Shown here: one piece after another, positions 20,244-31,757 of the stretch
How the letters are laid out: each line of letters opens with the position of its first letter
Position numbering within the stretch: the first letter of the stretch is position 1
Assembly: GCA_028564705.1 (NCBI GenBank)
Contig: JAPXFQ010001776.1
Location: 310,001 to 374,000, forward strand
Length of the DNA: 64,000 nt
Direction of reading: 5' to 3'
From: Apricaphanius iberus
Taxonomy: Eukaryota > Chordata > Actinopteri > Cyprinodontiformes > Aphaniidae
Program-made: the position numbers and the translations under genes
Notes under the pieces: model-generated
Told to the model about the DNA's origin: nothing
The model's input: only the letters and a program-made list of their open reading frames with translations
The model's database searches: none

Positions 20244-20694
20244 GTATTCATCTACTGTGTTATAACTGACCGTAATAACCTATTTACTTGCTCAGAGAAT
20301 AGAGTTTGAATGGCTTAATGCTAACTACCATTCTGAATGATAACATGTTTGTGTATTTGTGAAGATATGGTATATTGTATGTTTATTTTTTAAAGTTTTA
20401 CAAGTTTGTCAGATTAATACTTTTTTACACAAAACATTAAAAACAAATGGATGTGGGACTGTAAATAAAACATTACAAGCAACTATAGAGTAACTTGAAC
20501 AACAATTGACATATTTACTAATGTTAAATTCAGTCCATTTACCATCCATTTACTATTTCCTTATGTCTAGAATTCCCTTCAGATATATGTAGAGTTTAAA
20601 AACTACATATGTTTTTGTCTAGAATTCCCTTCAGATATATGTAGAGTTTAAAAATGTTAAGTTTATCTCAACTAACAAATTTGCATGTTCCTAG
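20244..20694. other. Integrin intron with a 52-bp tandem duplication
   Basis: A segment beginning tgtctagaattcccttcaga at 20564 is repeated at 20616 (offset 52 bp; about 38 bp identical through gagtttaaaaa). A SINE-tail-like piece (cagtccatttaccatcc) precedes it at about 20531. Otherwise A/T-rich intron. Confidence 0.8.
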
Positions 20695-20898
20695 GCACTC
20701 TTCATCTTCTATGGAGTACTTGAAGTGCCCCACCATTCTCAAAACTCTCGTCTGGGTTCGGCGCTGGCAGAAATAGCTGACATGAATGGAGATGGCTATA
20801 AGGAGCTTGTGGTGGGAGCTCCTTTAGAAGATGACCATCAGGGGGCAATTTACATATTTTACAGCCAGGACAAGATGATAGGACAACACTATAAACAG
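20695..20898 (+). CDS. itga11: Integrin alpha-11-like, FG-GAP exon (exon B)
   Basis: A 204-bp exon (68 codons, phase 0 both sides) between a 'ttcctag' acceptor and a CAG|gtaatt donor. It encodes 'ALFIFYGVLEVPHHSQNSRL', 'GSALAEIADMNGDGYKELVV' and 'GAPLEDDHQGAIYIFYSQD', ending 'GQHYKQ'. This is the next propeller blade. The cation loop reads D-M-N-G-D-G-Y-K-E: the ninth position is Glu rather than the usual Asp, which is tolerated in related loops. 'VVGAPLED.H.GAIYIF' is highly conserved in alpha-10/11 chains. It joins exon A in frame. Confidence 0.92.
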
Positions 20899-21658
20899 GT
20901 AATTAACTTGAAAAATATTTGATCAAATATACTATATCATTAGAAGCAATATCCCTAATTTGTTTATAACCTTCCTGTAACAACAAACAGGAGTCATGTG
21001 CCTATAGAATAGAATAGAACAATCATGTGTTGTAATAGCGACAAAGTGGCAAGAAACACAACTATTAATCAATCACACCCAACAATTCAGAAGAGTTGAA
21101 GGCCACTATCACAGCAACATAGGCTCTCATAACACCTGAGCAGTGCCACATACAGACTTCATGCCATGCCGCTTTGCTGCAGTAATCTAGGCCAAAACAT
21201 TCCCAACTAAATATTGTGTGATGTTCATGCTCATACATTTCATGTTCATACTTTTCAGTTGGCCAACATTTTTAAAAATAATTGTTTGTATTGGTCTTTG
21301 ATATTTTCTGAGATATTGAATTTAGGAATTTCATTGGTTGTCAGTTATAATATACATGAGAAGTAAAGGAAATAAAAATATGAAATATATCAGTCTGTGT
21401 GTAATGTATGAATCTAATATACAAATTTCACCTTTGGAGTGGTATTACTTAAATAAATAAACTTTTATGATATTATAATTTTATGACAAGCTGTAGGCTG
21501 TTAGCTTACAATACATATATTTAATAAAAATGGTTGTCTATGTTGAATTAGTACTGACATGCAGGACAGAAACTATTACATTTTAGACATAATAATTCTG
21601 TATCAATCATGTGTGTCATTAGGGAGTATAGTAAATTATCTTTGTTTTGTTGTTCCAG
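20899..21658. other. Integrin intron, no feature seen
   Basis: A/T-rich intron of 760 bp between two FG-GAP exons, with no element recognised. Confidence 0.7.
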
Positions 21659-21789
21659 CGTCTTTCTGGAGCTAGTTTTTCTACAGGCTTGCAGTATTTT
21701 GGGCAAAGTCTTCACGGGGTTCTGGATGTCAATGGAGATGGTCTTGTTGATTTGGCAGTGGGAGCGCTAGGAGCTGCCATCATTATCTG
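21659..21789 (+). CDS. itga11: Integrin alpha-11-like, last FG-GAP exon (exon C)
   Basis: A 131-bp exon (43 codons plus 2 nt) between a 'ttgttccag' acceptor and a TG|gtaaga donor. It encodes 'RLSGASFSTGLQYFGQSLHG', 'VLDVNGDGLVDLAVGALG' and 'AAIIIW', with the Trp codon completed by the first base of the exon at 40118. The calcium loop D-V-N-G-D-G-L-V-D is complete. 'TGLQYFG.S.HG.LD.N.DGL.DLAVGALG' is closer to alpha-11 than to alpha-10 as I remember these families. It closes the beta-propeller. The following intron is 18.3 kb. Confidence 0.92.
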
Positions 21790-22094
21790 GTAAGATTGGA
21801 GAATGTTAGTCTCATAGTTTATGGTTTATTTGAACACTATACAAAATCATTAAAAAAAGTAACATAAGCACACACATAACAAGTATACTTAGATTACTCA
21901 AAAGCACTTCCAATGCACAGCACTAGAAAAAAAACACATTATCAAATGTTTAAAAAGTAAAGCAGACATAAGGGTCACAAGCAACACAGAAAAAAATGAA
22001 GAACAGGTAGAAAGAATTAGAGTACTATAAATGAAAAAATGTCTCCGTCAATACGTCTGCGTCTGGGTGCAAAGTTGCTTTTGGATAAGTATAA

Positions 22095-22650
22095 ACTAGG
22101 CTTTAGGATCGACGGTCCAAAGCAATGGAGAGTGTGGAAAAGAGCTGAGGGTGCATGTTGAAGCTCGTTGGAATGGGTGGAAAAAAAGTGTCAGGTGTGA
22201 TGCGTGATAAAAAGGTTTCAGCAAGAAGGAAGGGAAAGGTGTACAAAACAGTAGTGAGACCAGCGATGTTGTATGGTCTACAGTAGGAAGCATAACTGGA
22301 GGTTGCAGAACTGCAAATGTTGAGATTCTCTCTGGCAGTGACGAGAATGTATAGATCAGGAATGAGTACATCAGAGAGACAGCTCATGTTGGATGTTTTA
22401 GGGATAAAGCAAGGGAGGCCAGACTGAGATGGATGGGACATGTTCAGATGAGAGACAATGATTTTAATTTTAGAAGGATGCTGAGGATGGAGCAGCCAGG
22501 CAGGAGGCAGAGAGGAAGATCAAAAATGAGATTTATGGATGTGGTGAAGGAGGACATGAAAATAGTTGGTGTGAGGGCAGAGGAAAGGTCTAAATGGATG
22601 ATTTGCTGTGGTGACACCTGAAGGGAAAAGCTAAAAGAGAAAGAAGAAGC
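22095..22650 (+). mobile_element. 3' end of an RTE-clade LINE
   Basis: The + strand, with frameshifts, carries the last part of an RTE polymerase: 'WNGWKKSVRCDA' region, 'KGKVYKTVVRPAMLYGL', 'LRWMGHVQMRDNDFNFRR', 'MLRMEQPGRRQRGRSKMRF' and 'MDVVKEDMKIVGVRAEE', ending 'MICCGDT' then the stop. Only the open stretch 22433-22621 is unbroken. The tail (aaagagaaagaagaagcag) is A/G-rich. Everything 5' of the RT C-terminus is missing, the normal outcome of LINE 5' truncation. Confidence 0.85.
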
Positions 22651-24240
22651 AGAAGTCTTAATATATTTTTCGTGGGAAAAAATGCGTTATCTTTAGAAGC
22701 AGAAAATACCACAGGTTATAAGACTACTGCACAAATTGCTGATTGTTGTTTAAGGAACCAGGAGACCATCTCATAGCCACTATCCCATTAAACTGGCATA
22801 TCCACAGTGAGCTTGTGAAGAAGAAGGCAGAGAAGCCATTGTTTTTTCTTCTATGATTCTGCCCTAACAGTGCTTATTCAAAATAAGCGGGTGGATCCCT
22901 GGCGTATCACCAACTTCTAGAGCTGTCGGCAGCAATTAGCAAGCTGCATGAACTACATATAAGGATGTGCCATGCTGTTAGCACTCAAATTCATGTGTTA
23001 GACAACCAGGACCACAAGTTAGAAGCCTTGGCCGGCAAACTGGCTGGTGCTTCACTTGTGGGATCCAACATGGAGAAAACAAATAGTTGTTATCTGATGG
23101 TTTGTTCACATGTAGCCATTTTTTTAAAAACAATCTTCCTTCGCTCTTTAAAAAAAATCTCCTTTCACACATACCGGATAAATGCATTTTTCAGCAAATG
23201 CATAAATGTAGCAAACCTGTAGGGGCCAGTAGTTTTCCCAAATCCTAACCACTCAGAGTAACTTTATATTGTCTAACTTCAGCACACAGCAGTGATAGAG
23301 ATTGTAAAAGCAAGCGACCAAAAGGCGCTTTGAGAATTGAGGATGCATTTGAGCATTTTTTGTCACTGATACTACGTTACGTCCACACACAGATAATGAA
23401 AACGGAGAAAACGCAGATCTTGACTTTTGTCGGTTTAAAAAAAAACATTTGTTTTCGGTGCTGAAAATCTGTTTACATGTAGCTAACAGGCCACACCATA
23501 GAAAAATATCTCAGTTTTGTGAGATACCAGGCATGAATCTGGCTCCCCCATGTTGACCTTGGAAGGACGGCAGTCTCAAGCTCCCCTGGATGATAAATAC
23601 TGACAGATGCTCCTTTAACCATCCTCCCCCAATCCTCACATGGGCCTGCGAGCTCTTGGTTTCTGCTCTACCAAGGTTGTGTGGTACATCTTTAGGTGAT
23701 AGATTATGGGACTGGGACTGAGAGAGTATTCACGGACTAACCTACTACTAATGCACACATGCATGCACTTTCATGTGACAAAGACAAACACATATTCATA
23801 TCCAGTCCTTGCTCATCTTTTTGTGTTGTGACTGTCTGAAATATGTGCTTTTGTGTACCGAGATATTTTTTGTTTGTACCTCTGACTTAGCCCCTATTGG
23901 GAGTAGGGCTGAGATGTCATTTTTTTCCCCTCATCCATTCTGACCTGTCATGTGCAATACCTCAATGACAATTAAATATATGACATACCATAAATTGTAC
24001 TTTCCAACCTTCAATAAAATACCAAAAATATTCAGGTAGATAACAAGCTACAATTAGTTTTTAATACTTTTTAAAAAAGAATAAATGCCTGTTATTTTTC
24101 TAATATTTTTAGATATATTAATATATCAATTTCTGAAATGCTCCGTAGATAGCAGATTTTTGAAGGAACTGTGTGGTAGCACGTTTTACCATTAATATAA
24201 TAAATTTCATAGAGGCCATTATAAAGTGCGGTGCATTTTA
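22651..24240. other. Intronic stretch without assigned elements
   Basis: No coding or full element is recognised. 23380-23480 (acgtccacacacagat...gaaaacggagaaaac) has the look of a short DNA-transposon relic. 23930-24000 ends in a 'caatgacaattaaat' tail reminiscent of SINE or LINE 3' ends. 22740-23220 is not recognised. Confidence 0.4.
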
Positions 24241-24241
24241 G

Positions 24242-24260
24242 CATTATTATTATTATTATT
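24242..24260. repeat. (ATT)n microsatellite at LINE 3' end
   Basis: Six units of ATT directly abut the tail of the minus-strand L2 element, consistent with the short tandem repeats that end L2-type insertions. Confidence 0.75.
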
Positions 24261-24819
24261 AGTTAAAGGCAAGGCAAGGCAATTTTATTTATATACCACA
24301 CTTTCAACACAACGCAATTCAAGGTGCTTAACATGATTCAGTGATAATGATACCAAATACATGATTACAAAAGCATGACTAGAAAAACAAAAACATATAG
24401 GTTTAACAGATAGACACAATCAATCAATAAGGAACAAATTAATATAGATTAAAAACAGATAAACCACAATCGGTTAAAAGGAAATAAAAAATAAGCATAA
24501 ACGTTAAACCACGAGAATCAAAGAGTGATCAGAAAGCGCAATTTAGGGCTGACAGGCAGCTCTGTATAGTAGAGTTTTAATCTTTGATTTTAAAGAGCCT
24601 AACGATTCAGCATTTTTGCATTTTTCTCAAAGTTTGTTCCAGATTTGTGGAGCATTGAAGCTGAAAGCTGCCTCTCCTTGTTTAGTTCTAATTCTAGGAA
24701 TGTTAAGTAAGCTCGAGTTGGAGGACCTGAGTGGTCTGCTGGGTTGGTATAGTGACAGCAGATCTCCAACATACTTTGGTGCTAAACTGTTCAGTGATTT
24801 ATAAACTAGTAGGAGTATT

Positions 24820-25950
24820 TTAAAGACTATTCTCTGAGCTACATGGAGCCAGTATAAGGACGTAAAAATTGGGTTGATGTGTTTTTACTCTCCTAGTTCT
24901 AATGAGGACACGGGCAGCAGCATTCTGGATCAGCTGCAGTTGTCTGATTGCTTTTTTAGGTAGACCTGTGAGGACGCTGTTACAGTAATCAATCCGACTA
25001 AAGATAAATGCATGATTCAGTTTTTTAAGGTCCTTCATCAGTCCTTTGATCCTAGAAATTTTCTTTAGGTGATTGAAGGCTGATGGCTTGTTATTGCCTT
25101 TATGTGATCCTGGAGGTTCAGGTCTGAGTCCATTATTACACCTAGATTACGGGCCTGATGAGTTGTATTTAGTTGTATTAGCTGAAGCTGTGTGCGGACT
25201 CTGGATCGTTCCTCCTTAGGTCCAAAAATAATTACCTCTGTTTTGTTTCTGTTTAGCTGGAGAAAGTTACGGGACATCCAGTCGTTGAGTTGTTCAATGC
25301 ATTCATTTAAGGTCTGGATAGAATCAAAGTCACCTGGTGACAATGTAATGTATAGCTGTGTGTCATCTGCATAGTTATTGTAATTTATCTGACTGGCTGC
25401 TATAATCTTGGTTAGTGGAAGCATATAAATATTTAACAGGAGAGGTTCCAGGATGGAGCCCTGGGGGACCCCACATGTGATTTCTGTTTGTTCTGATGAG
25501 AAATTGCCGATGGACACACAGAACTTCCTATTTTTGAGGTAAGATTCAAACCATTAAAGTGCTGTACCACTGAGACCGATCCATCTCCCCAATAGGTCCA
25601 GTAATTTTTTATGATCAACAGTGTCAAACGCTGCACTGAGGCCCAACAGGACCAGCACTGTGGTTTTGCCGCTGTCTGTATTTATACCGATGTCATTGAA
25701 AACTTTGACGAGGGCAGTCTCAGTACTGTGATGAGCACGGAAACCAGACTGAAAATTATCAAAGGAGTCGTTCATCAGTCTTTTCAGTGAAGAAGTTGGC
25801 AAATTCACTACAGGCCCTAGTGGAGTGTAGCTCAGGAGCTGCTGTCACTGGAGGACTGGTTAGTCTTTCAACTGTTGCGAATAGAGTCCGAGTGTTATTA
25901 ATGTCTCTGTTAATGATTTCAGACAAGAATGTTTCTCTTGCAGTTTTCAA
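24820..25950 (-). pseudogene. L2 reverse transcriptase (copy A)
   Basis: Pieces in several frames give a nearly complete RT. The linker is 'LFATVERLTSPPVTAAPEL'. The fingers are 'FDNFQSGFRAHHSTETALVK', the palm 'LLGLSAAFDTVDH' (Asp), then '[20 protein letters not shown]', the catalytic box YADDTQLY at about 25360, and '[20 protein letters not shown]' with '[12 protein letters not shown]'. The C-terminal 'SRIDYCNSVLTGLPKKAI' lies at 25000-24920. Stops occur near 25554 and 25045. The catalytic Asp pair is kept but the frame is not. Confidence 0.85.
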
Positions 25951-26016
25951 AATTAAGTTATATTTGTTGAGGTTGTTTTTGTAGATCTCATAGTGAACCT
26001 GAAGTTGAGTTTAACT

Positions 26017-26883
26017 CTATTTCTTCTTCGGCCTGGCTGCAATCCCTTTTTCACTACGTAGTATAGGATTGTTGTACCATGGAGACTTGTTTCTACCTGA
26101 GACTACTTTAACTTTCGTTGGAGAAATGGTATCGATGATGTCTGAGACTTTAGAGAAAAAGTTATCTACCAGGTTGTTTGTTGGGTAGTGGGGGTGGTGG
26201 GTGTTGGGTGGGTGAGGTAGAGCAGTAAATTTGTTTAAAGATTTCAGCAGAGCTTTCAACAAGGGAGTATTTGTTTTTACTATGGTCTCATTTTGATTAG
26301 ATAGTTTAGCCGGTATCATGCTTTCAAAGAAGATACAGAAATGGTCAGATGATGCAACATCCACTACGGAGATGTTAGAGATTATCAGTCCTTTGCTAAT
26401 GATTAAGTCTAAAGTGTGACCTTGTTTGTGTGTTGGCTGATTGACATGTTGGGTTAGACCAAAATTATGGAGAGTATCACTTAGTGTTTTAGTCCTTCTA
26501 TCCTGGGGGTTGTCAATATAAATGTTCAGATCTCCCACAATAATTAGTTGGTCATAATCAATACATATTACAGAAAGAAGGTCGTTGAGGTCATTAATGA
26601 AGTTTGAGCTAGATTTGGGGGGTTTGTACATATTTATGACTAAGACCTTTTTCAGCTCTTTTATCTCTGTAGCAAGGTATTTGAAGGAGTGAAATGTGCG
26701 CAGAGATATCTTTTTAAAGTTCAGTGTTTAAAAAAAAAAATATATGCCCAGTCCATTGGGGATCTTTCATTATTTGCATCTAACCAAGTTTCTGATAAAA
26801 ACAGAGCCTGTAAAATATGATTAGTAATAAAGTAATTGATTAGGAAAGAATTGTTTGATAGGGATCGGATATTGAGTAATGCC
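26017..26883 (-). pseudogene. L2 endonuclease (copy A)
   Basis: An AP-type endonuclease domain in pieces. 26883-26757 reads 'LALLNIRSLSNNSFLINYFI' and 'FLSETWLDAN' (with the catalytic Glu), then a short deletion. 26631-26017 reads 'DQLIIVGDLNIYIDNPQDRR', 'GLTQHVNQPTHKQGHTLDLI' and 'VASSDHFCIFF'. The residues needed for nicking (E, the D of GDLN, D/H of SDH) are visible. It nicks target DNA to prime reverse transcription. Confidence 0.8.
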
Positions 26884-27905
26884 AATTTAAGAGATTCAAT
26901 TCAATTAAGTTTATTTATATAGCGCCATTTCACAACAGATGTAATCTCAAGGCACTTTACAAGAAGAGTTATTACAATACAATGTTTAATTTAGGAATTA
27001 GAGAACCACAGAAGATTGTGTCGTGGCTTCTCAGCAATCCCTCACACTGAGCAAGCATGAAGCGACAGTGGAGAGGAAAAACTCCCTTTTAACAGGAAGA
27101 AACCCTACAGCAGAACCAGGCTCAGCATAAGCGGTCATCTGGCGAGACCGTCTGTGGTTTGGAGAAGGAACCAGAGACACAGAAAGAGCAACAGAACTGA
27201 TGCAGAAGCAGAAGTTTGTAGCAGGACATGAAGAACGTTCCTCCACTGGAATGCCATCTTAGTCAGGTTCGTCAAGCAGGGCGGGTTAGGAGCACCTACT
27301 CTAGGAAGAGACTAGGAGAAAACAGGTTAGCGATTGAATTGACAGGACATAATTCAGTTGGGGAGAAGTAGGAGAAAAAGTAGGAACTAACTCTAATAAT
27401 ATCGTCCAAGAGCATATCCTAAAGCAGCATAGCTACTAACATTAACCTGTCTCCTAGCTACAAGGAGACCTAGCTACTAACACTCTCTACCTGGCTTACA
27501 TTAATCTATCTCTACCTATCTACTCTACCTCTTCCTATCTCTTCCCAGCTTTTGACACTCTACCTGACTACTAACATTAACCTGTCTCTTCCTAGATACC
27601 TGTCTAACCTGTATCTAACTGTAAGCTTTGTCAAAGAGGAAGGTTTTAAGCCTAGATTTAAAGATAGTCAAGTTGTCTGCTTCACGAACCAACCCTGGAA
27701 GCTGGTTCCATAGGAGGGGAGCTTGGTAACTGAAAGATCTGCCACCCATTCTACTTTTTGAAATCCTAGGAACTACCAGTAAACCTGCAGTCTGAGAGCG
27801 AAGGGCTCTGTTAGGAACATATGGAACAATAAGGTCTCTTATATATGATGGAGCTTGATTATTAAGAGCTTTATACGAGATTCGTTGGTAGTTTTTAAAT
27901 TATTA
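26884..27905 (-). mobile_element. L2-type LINE 3' fragment (copy B)
   Basis: A minus-strand 3' tail begins at 26884 (attcaattaagtttatttat) with the characteristic 'gaggaaaaactcccttttaa...caggaagaaaccc' text at 27073-27100. Above 27640 it carries RT C-terminal coding sequence antisense to the window (27660-27870), which is repeated in a second copy at 28210-28330. From 27500 to 27620 the sequence is a CT-rich, locally repetitive stretch (ctacctggct, ctctacctct). Confidence 0.75.
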
Positions 27906-28131
27906 TGACAGGTGATATTTATGAGATTTGTCATGATGCGGGGGGATTTGAATTTGTAAGTTCTTCTGCTTTTAATCACAGGAATGCTATTGTCACGGTA
28001 ACCAGACATGTGCTGGTTCAACAGTTTTCTTGGAGTTATGTCTGGCAACCTAAAACATCAAACATCAGTCATTACCAGTGGTGGGATGGGAGAGTCATCA
28101 TGTTCAATAGACCTGAGCGAGAATCTTCGAG
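27906..28131. other. Spacer between two L2 fragments
   Basis: About 225 bp of unassigned sequence interrupts two related L2 pieces; it may be a small insertion. No terminal repeats were found. Confidence 0.35.
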
Positions 28132-28440
28132 TTAGCTGAGTTCCTTTAATAATTTGTTCACTGTAATTTTTTGCAGAATTCTATCGGTGAGCCGAGTTTT
28201 GCTGAGTCTACTTTTAGAAATCCTATGAACTAACAGTAAACCTGCAGTCTGAGAGCGAAGTGTTCTGTTAGGAACATATGGAACAATCAGGTCTCTTATA
28301 TATGATGGAGCTAGATTATTAAGAGCTTTATATGTCAGAAGGAGGATCTTGAATTCTATTCTAGATCTCACTGGCAGCCAGTAAAGAGAAGCTAAAACAG
28401 GGGAAATGTGATCTCTTCTTTTAATATTCATCAGAGCACC
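28132..28440 (-). pseudogene. L2 RT C-terminal fragment
   Basis: An open minus-strand frame reads 'NIKRRDHISPVLASLYWLPV', 'RSRIEFKILLLTYKALNNLA', 'PSYIRDLIVPYVPNRTLRSQ' and 'TAGLLLVHRIS', the conserved C-terminus of L2 ORF2 proteins. The first 120 or so bases repeat the text at 27760-27880. Upstream (above 28440) the sequence switches at once to the GC-rich 3' UTR of the Tx1 LINE, so the larger open frame (to 28674) is a chimera of two elements. Confidence 0.8.
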
Positions 28441-29345
28441 CTGCCCCTGCACCCGGGAGACAGACACTTTTGCCCACCAGGATGGGGAAAAGCAGACCGC
28501 CAAGGCCCCCACACCGGCAAGAGCAGCCCTCCAGCCCAGGACCCCGACCAGACGGCCTGATGTTCTACCCGGGCTCCGACCCCTGATGGTCCAAGGAACA
28601 GGGGTGTGGAAAGACCACCCAGCCTCTCTCCCCCCGCTCAATTTGGTGTTGTTGCGTGTTGTTCTAATGTGCACTTAAAACAGAGTGGTGGGACATGGGA
28701 ATACTGCCGGGTACCCCCATCTCCCCCCCGGCCCCTCAGTGTCTAGATGCATTTAAACAGTGGCACCACAGGCGAGGCCCCCCACAACGGGCCCCCTATA
28801 AGGGGCCCCCCATACGGGGTCCCGCCCCCAGCGCCAATGCGCCCCACCGCCAGGTCCCTACATGTGCTTTCCATGTAAATGTTGCAAGTGTAAGTGTCTA
28901 AGTTGCTCAATAAAATCGGGACCCAGGCCCGCGCCGAGGCCGGAACCCGGCGCACCACCGACTCGGGTACCCCGGTCACGTCGCGCCAGGCCAGTGAGCA
29001 GACCTAAGCCCCAAGTGACAAGAACCAGCCCGGGAAGATGGAAAAGGCTGCAGCAGGGCACCAGCCGGGGGGCACGCCGCCCCAGAGCCCCAAGCCCCAG
29101 GCCCAGCCCAGACCCCCCCAGAGCAGCACAGCACCAGGCCAGTAACCAATGTCCGCCAGCACGACCCCTCTAAGGCGCCGCATGCAGCCACTAGGAGTCA
29201 CCACACAAAGCCCCCAAAGTCCCAACCCAGGCGAGAGTCACGGCACCTACCGCCCCAACCGCAAGCGGACCCACCCCTGCAGTCACCACCAACCCTTAAG
29301 CTCCACATCGGCATCCGTGTCCCACAGAACAGAATCAATGGCCCG
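28441..29345 (-). other. GC-rich 3' UTR of Tx1 copy 1
   Basis: About 900 bp of very GC-rich sequence, C-rich on the + strand and thus G-rich in the LINE sense. It matches 57529-58970 of copy 2, for example the ggggccccttatacggggc region and the text around 'gttttaagtgca'. Several overlapping open frames arise only from base composition and are not believed to be genes. Confidence 0.8.
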
Positions 29346-29351
29346 ACCCCA

Positions 29352-30272
29352 CTAGGTGATGGAACTGATCAAGGGTGACCAGAAAGATTGATCAGATGTG
29401 GAGGCAGATGCCATTTCTAGACCAATGTAATCCAGAAGGAGATCTCTATATTGATTAATATTCAGAGTATTTTTATTTTTCCAGTTGAAGAGGATATTTT
29501 TCTTAGCGATGCACAAGGCGATGTGAAATAATTGCATAGACTTTGTATCCATGGTAACTTCATCTAAATTTCCCAGCAAGCAAACTGTGGGAGCAGGTGT
29601 GATATTACATTTCAGACACTTTGATAGGTCTTCACATATCTGGTACCAACATTTCTTAACAGGTGGGCAGAACCAAAGAGCATGAATATAATTGTCTGGT
29701 AGATTGCTTGTACATTGTAAACAGGTATCAGACGGCGTGTAACCCATCTTGAACATCCGTTGGCCTGTATAATGCACTCTATGAAGGATTTTATATTGTA
29801 TTAATCGTAGATTAGGGTTTTTAAGAAATTTAAAGGTTCTTAATGAAATTTGAGACCAGAGGTTTTGGTCAATTGAGAAGGACAAGTCCGTCTCCCATTT
29901 TGAAATAGGAAGGGCTATTGATTCATCTATTCTATTTAATGTTTTGTATATTTTAGATATCAGTTTGGGAGGGTTAAGATTAAGGAAGTCTAAAACTTTT
30001 CCTGGAATTTGTAAATCAACTGTATTGAGCCTAAATTTATTTTTTATAATTGATTTAATTTGTTGGTATTCTAAGAATTTATTCTTGTTAATTCCGAATT
30101 GTGTAACCAATGTATTAAATTGGATAAAGTCTGTGCCATCAAATATATGCTCCAGGTATTCAATTCCTTTACAACTCCAGCTTGGAAAGTTGATCGTGCA
30201 TTTTTTTTGTAAGATATCCGGGTTATTCCGGATGGGTGTATGCCTGCATGGGACTAGTGAGGTCTTTGTCAT
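29352..30272 (-). pseudogene. Tx1-clade ORF2 C-terminal domain (copy 1)
   Basis: 306 codons, open. It includes 'LRLIQYKILHRVHYTGQRMF', 'GYTPSDTCLQCTSNLPDNYI', 'HALWFCPPVKKCWYQICEDL' and 'SFWSPLISSIT' before the stop. The C-x2-C...H...C pattern is the zinc-ribbon-like RVT C-terminal motif (zf-RVT) common in L1/Tx1 proteins. It is the best preserved piece of this copy and defines the true end of ORF2, which copy 2 lacks through a deletion. Confidence 0.8.
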
Positions 30273-31757
30273 TTTAAGAAATTCCCACCAAGCTGTCAGA
30301 GAGGAGCTGATATTAATACTTTTAAAACATTCATTTTGTTTTTTATTTGAGCTAACAAAAGGTAGATCTGAAAGTTTTATCTTATTGCATAGTGTCTGTT
30401 CAACCTCTACCCAGCACTCATCGATATAACTGTGTTTTACCCATCTTGATGCGTATTGGAGCCTGTTAGCTAAGAAATAATGACGAAAGTTTGGTAGGTC
30501 TAGACCTCCTTTACCTTTGGACTTCTGTAGTGTTTTTAAGCTGATACGTGGGGGTTTATCTTTCCAAAGAAATTTAGAAACAGAAGAGTCCAGAGATCTA
30601 AACCAATCAGGTGATGGTTGCTTGGGATCATTGAGAATAAATAATTGATTCTAGGCAAAACCATAATTTTTATTGTATCTACCCTTCCAATATGTGATAT
30701 TGGAAGGGATTTTCATCTTGCCAGATCATCTTCCACTTTTTTTAAAAGTGGGACGTAGTTTAGCTTAGATAAGTCTGCCAGTCTTGGTTTAGATATGGAT
30801 ACCTAGATATGTAATATTTCCCGACTGGAGCTGTAAAGCAACAGGACTCTGGTAAGAACAGTTGATTGGAAGGACTGTAGATTTGAACCAATTTATGGAA
30901 TAGTCTGAAACTGTTGAGTAAGATTTTATTAACTCAATTACCTGAGAGAAGGAAGTTTGTGAATGCTATAGAAAAAGTAGTACATCATCTGCGTATAAAC
31001 TGATTTTATGTTCTATTTTGTTGTATTGTACCTTTAACATTATTATTTTGCCTGATTGCTGCTGCTAATGGTTCAATAAAAATAGCAAAGAGGGAGGGGG
31101 AGAAAGTGGACATCCCTGCCTGATACCTCTCTGAAGGAAGAACCTTGATGATGTTTGATTATTGGTCCTAATACATGCTGTTGGTGAGCTGTATAATATT
31201 TTTAACCAGTTTACAAAAGAATTACTGAATCCGAATTTATTTAAGGCTGCAAACAAAAATTTCCAGTTAACTCTATCAAATGCTTTTTCTGCATCTAAAG
31301 ATAATATATTGGTTTGGACGTTTTTACAGTAGGAATAATCTATTAAATCTATTAATCTACGTGAATTTGTTGAAGAGAGCCTACCTTTTATAAAACCTGT
31401 TTGATCAGGGTGGATTATTAGAGGTGTTATTTTCTCAATCCTTCTTGCAAGAGCTTTGCAAATTATTTTCAGATCCACATTGATAAGAGAAATGGGACGA
31501 TAACTGGTAGGAGACATAGGGTCTTTTCCTGGTTTTAATAGAAGATTGATGTAGGCAGAATTCATGTTTGGTGGTAATCGACCATTTTCCTTTGTTTCCT
31601 GCAACATTTTGTAAAATGTTGGTGCCAGAATATTCCAGAATTCTTTATAGAACTCTACTGGAAATCCATCTGGACATGGAGCTTTATTATTAGGCATGGA
31701 TTGGAGGGCCTCCTGGAGTTCAGACACTGTAGTTTTTCCTTTCCACTGTCGCTTCAT
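30273..31757 (-). pseudogene. Tx1-clade reverse transcriptase (copy 1)
   Basis: 31757-31065 is open for 230 codons: 'SELQEALQSMPNNKAPCPDG', 'FPVEFYKEFWNILAPTFYKM', 'YRPISLINVDLKIICKALAR', 'HPDQTGFIKGRLSSTNSRRL', 'ILSLDAEKAFDRVNWKFLFA' (palm Asp) and 'GIRQGCPLSPP'. A frameshift follows; the catalytic YADD box appears near 30990 in another frame, with a stop just after. The thumb region (30850-30300) is scattered over frames. It is not functional. Confidence 0.85.

Larger units (their letters stand above)
24261..26883 (-). mobile_element. L2-type LINE (copy A), minus strand, ORF2 part
   Basis: It contains, 5' to 3' on the minus strand, endonuclease (26883-26017), linker, reverse transcriptase (25950-25065), RT C-terminus (25038-24820) and a 3' tail with the caaggcaaggcaattttat motif at 24266. 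The 5' side ends abruptly at 26883, where another L2 tail begins. The ORF1 remnant at 32071-32600 may be its displaced 5' part. Confidence 0.85.
28441..31740 (-). mobile_element. Tx1/L1-clade LINE, copy 1 (5' truncated, minus strand)
   Basis: 5' to 3' on the minus strand: RT (31757-31065 and on), RT middle with 'LYADDVLLFL' near 30990, C-terminal domain (30272-29352), then a GC-rich 3' UTR (29345-28441). The endonuclease is absent, so the copy is 5' truncated. The protein and UTR match copy 2 at 54440-59812 closely, in opposite orientation. Its 3' UTR lacks the last part present in copy 2 (after about 58975). Confidence 0.85.

Noticed and set aside
28695..29355. Several 60-100 codon Pro-rich frames
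   Set aside because: Same reason: they lie in the GC-rich 3' UTR of Tx1 copy 1 and are not conserved as frames.
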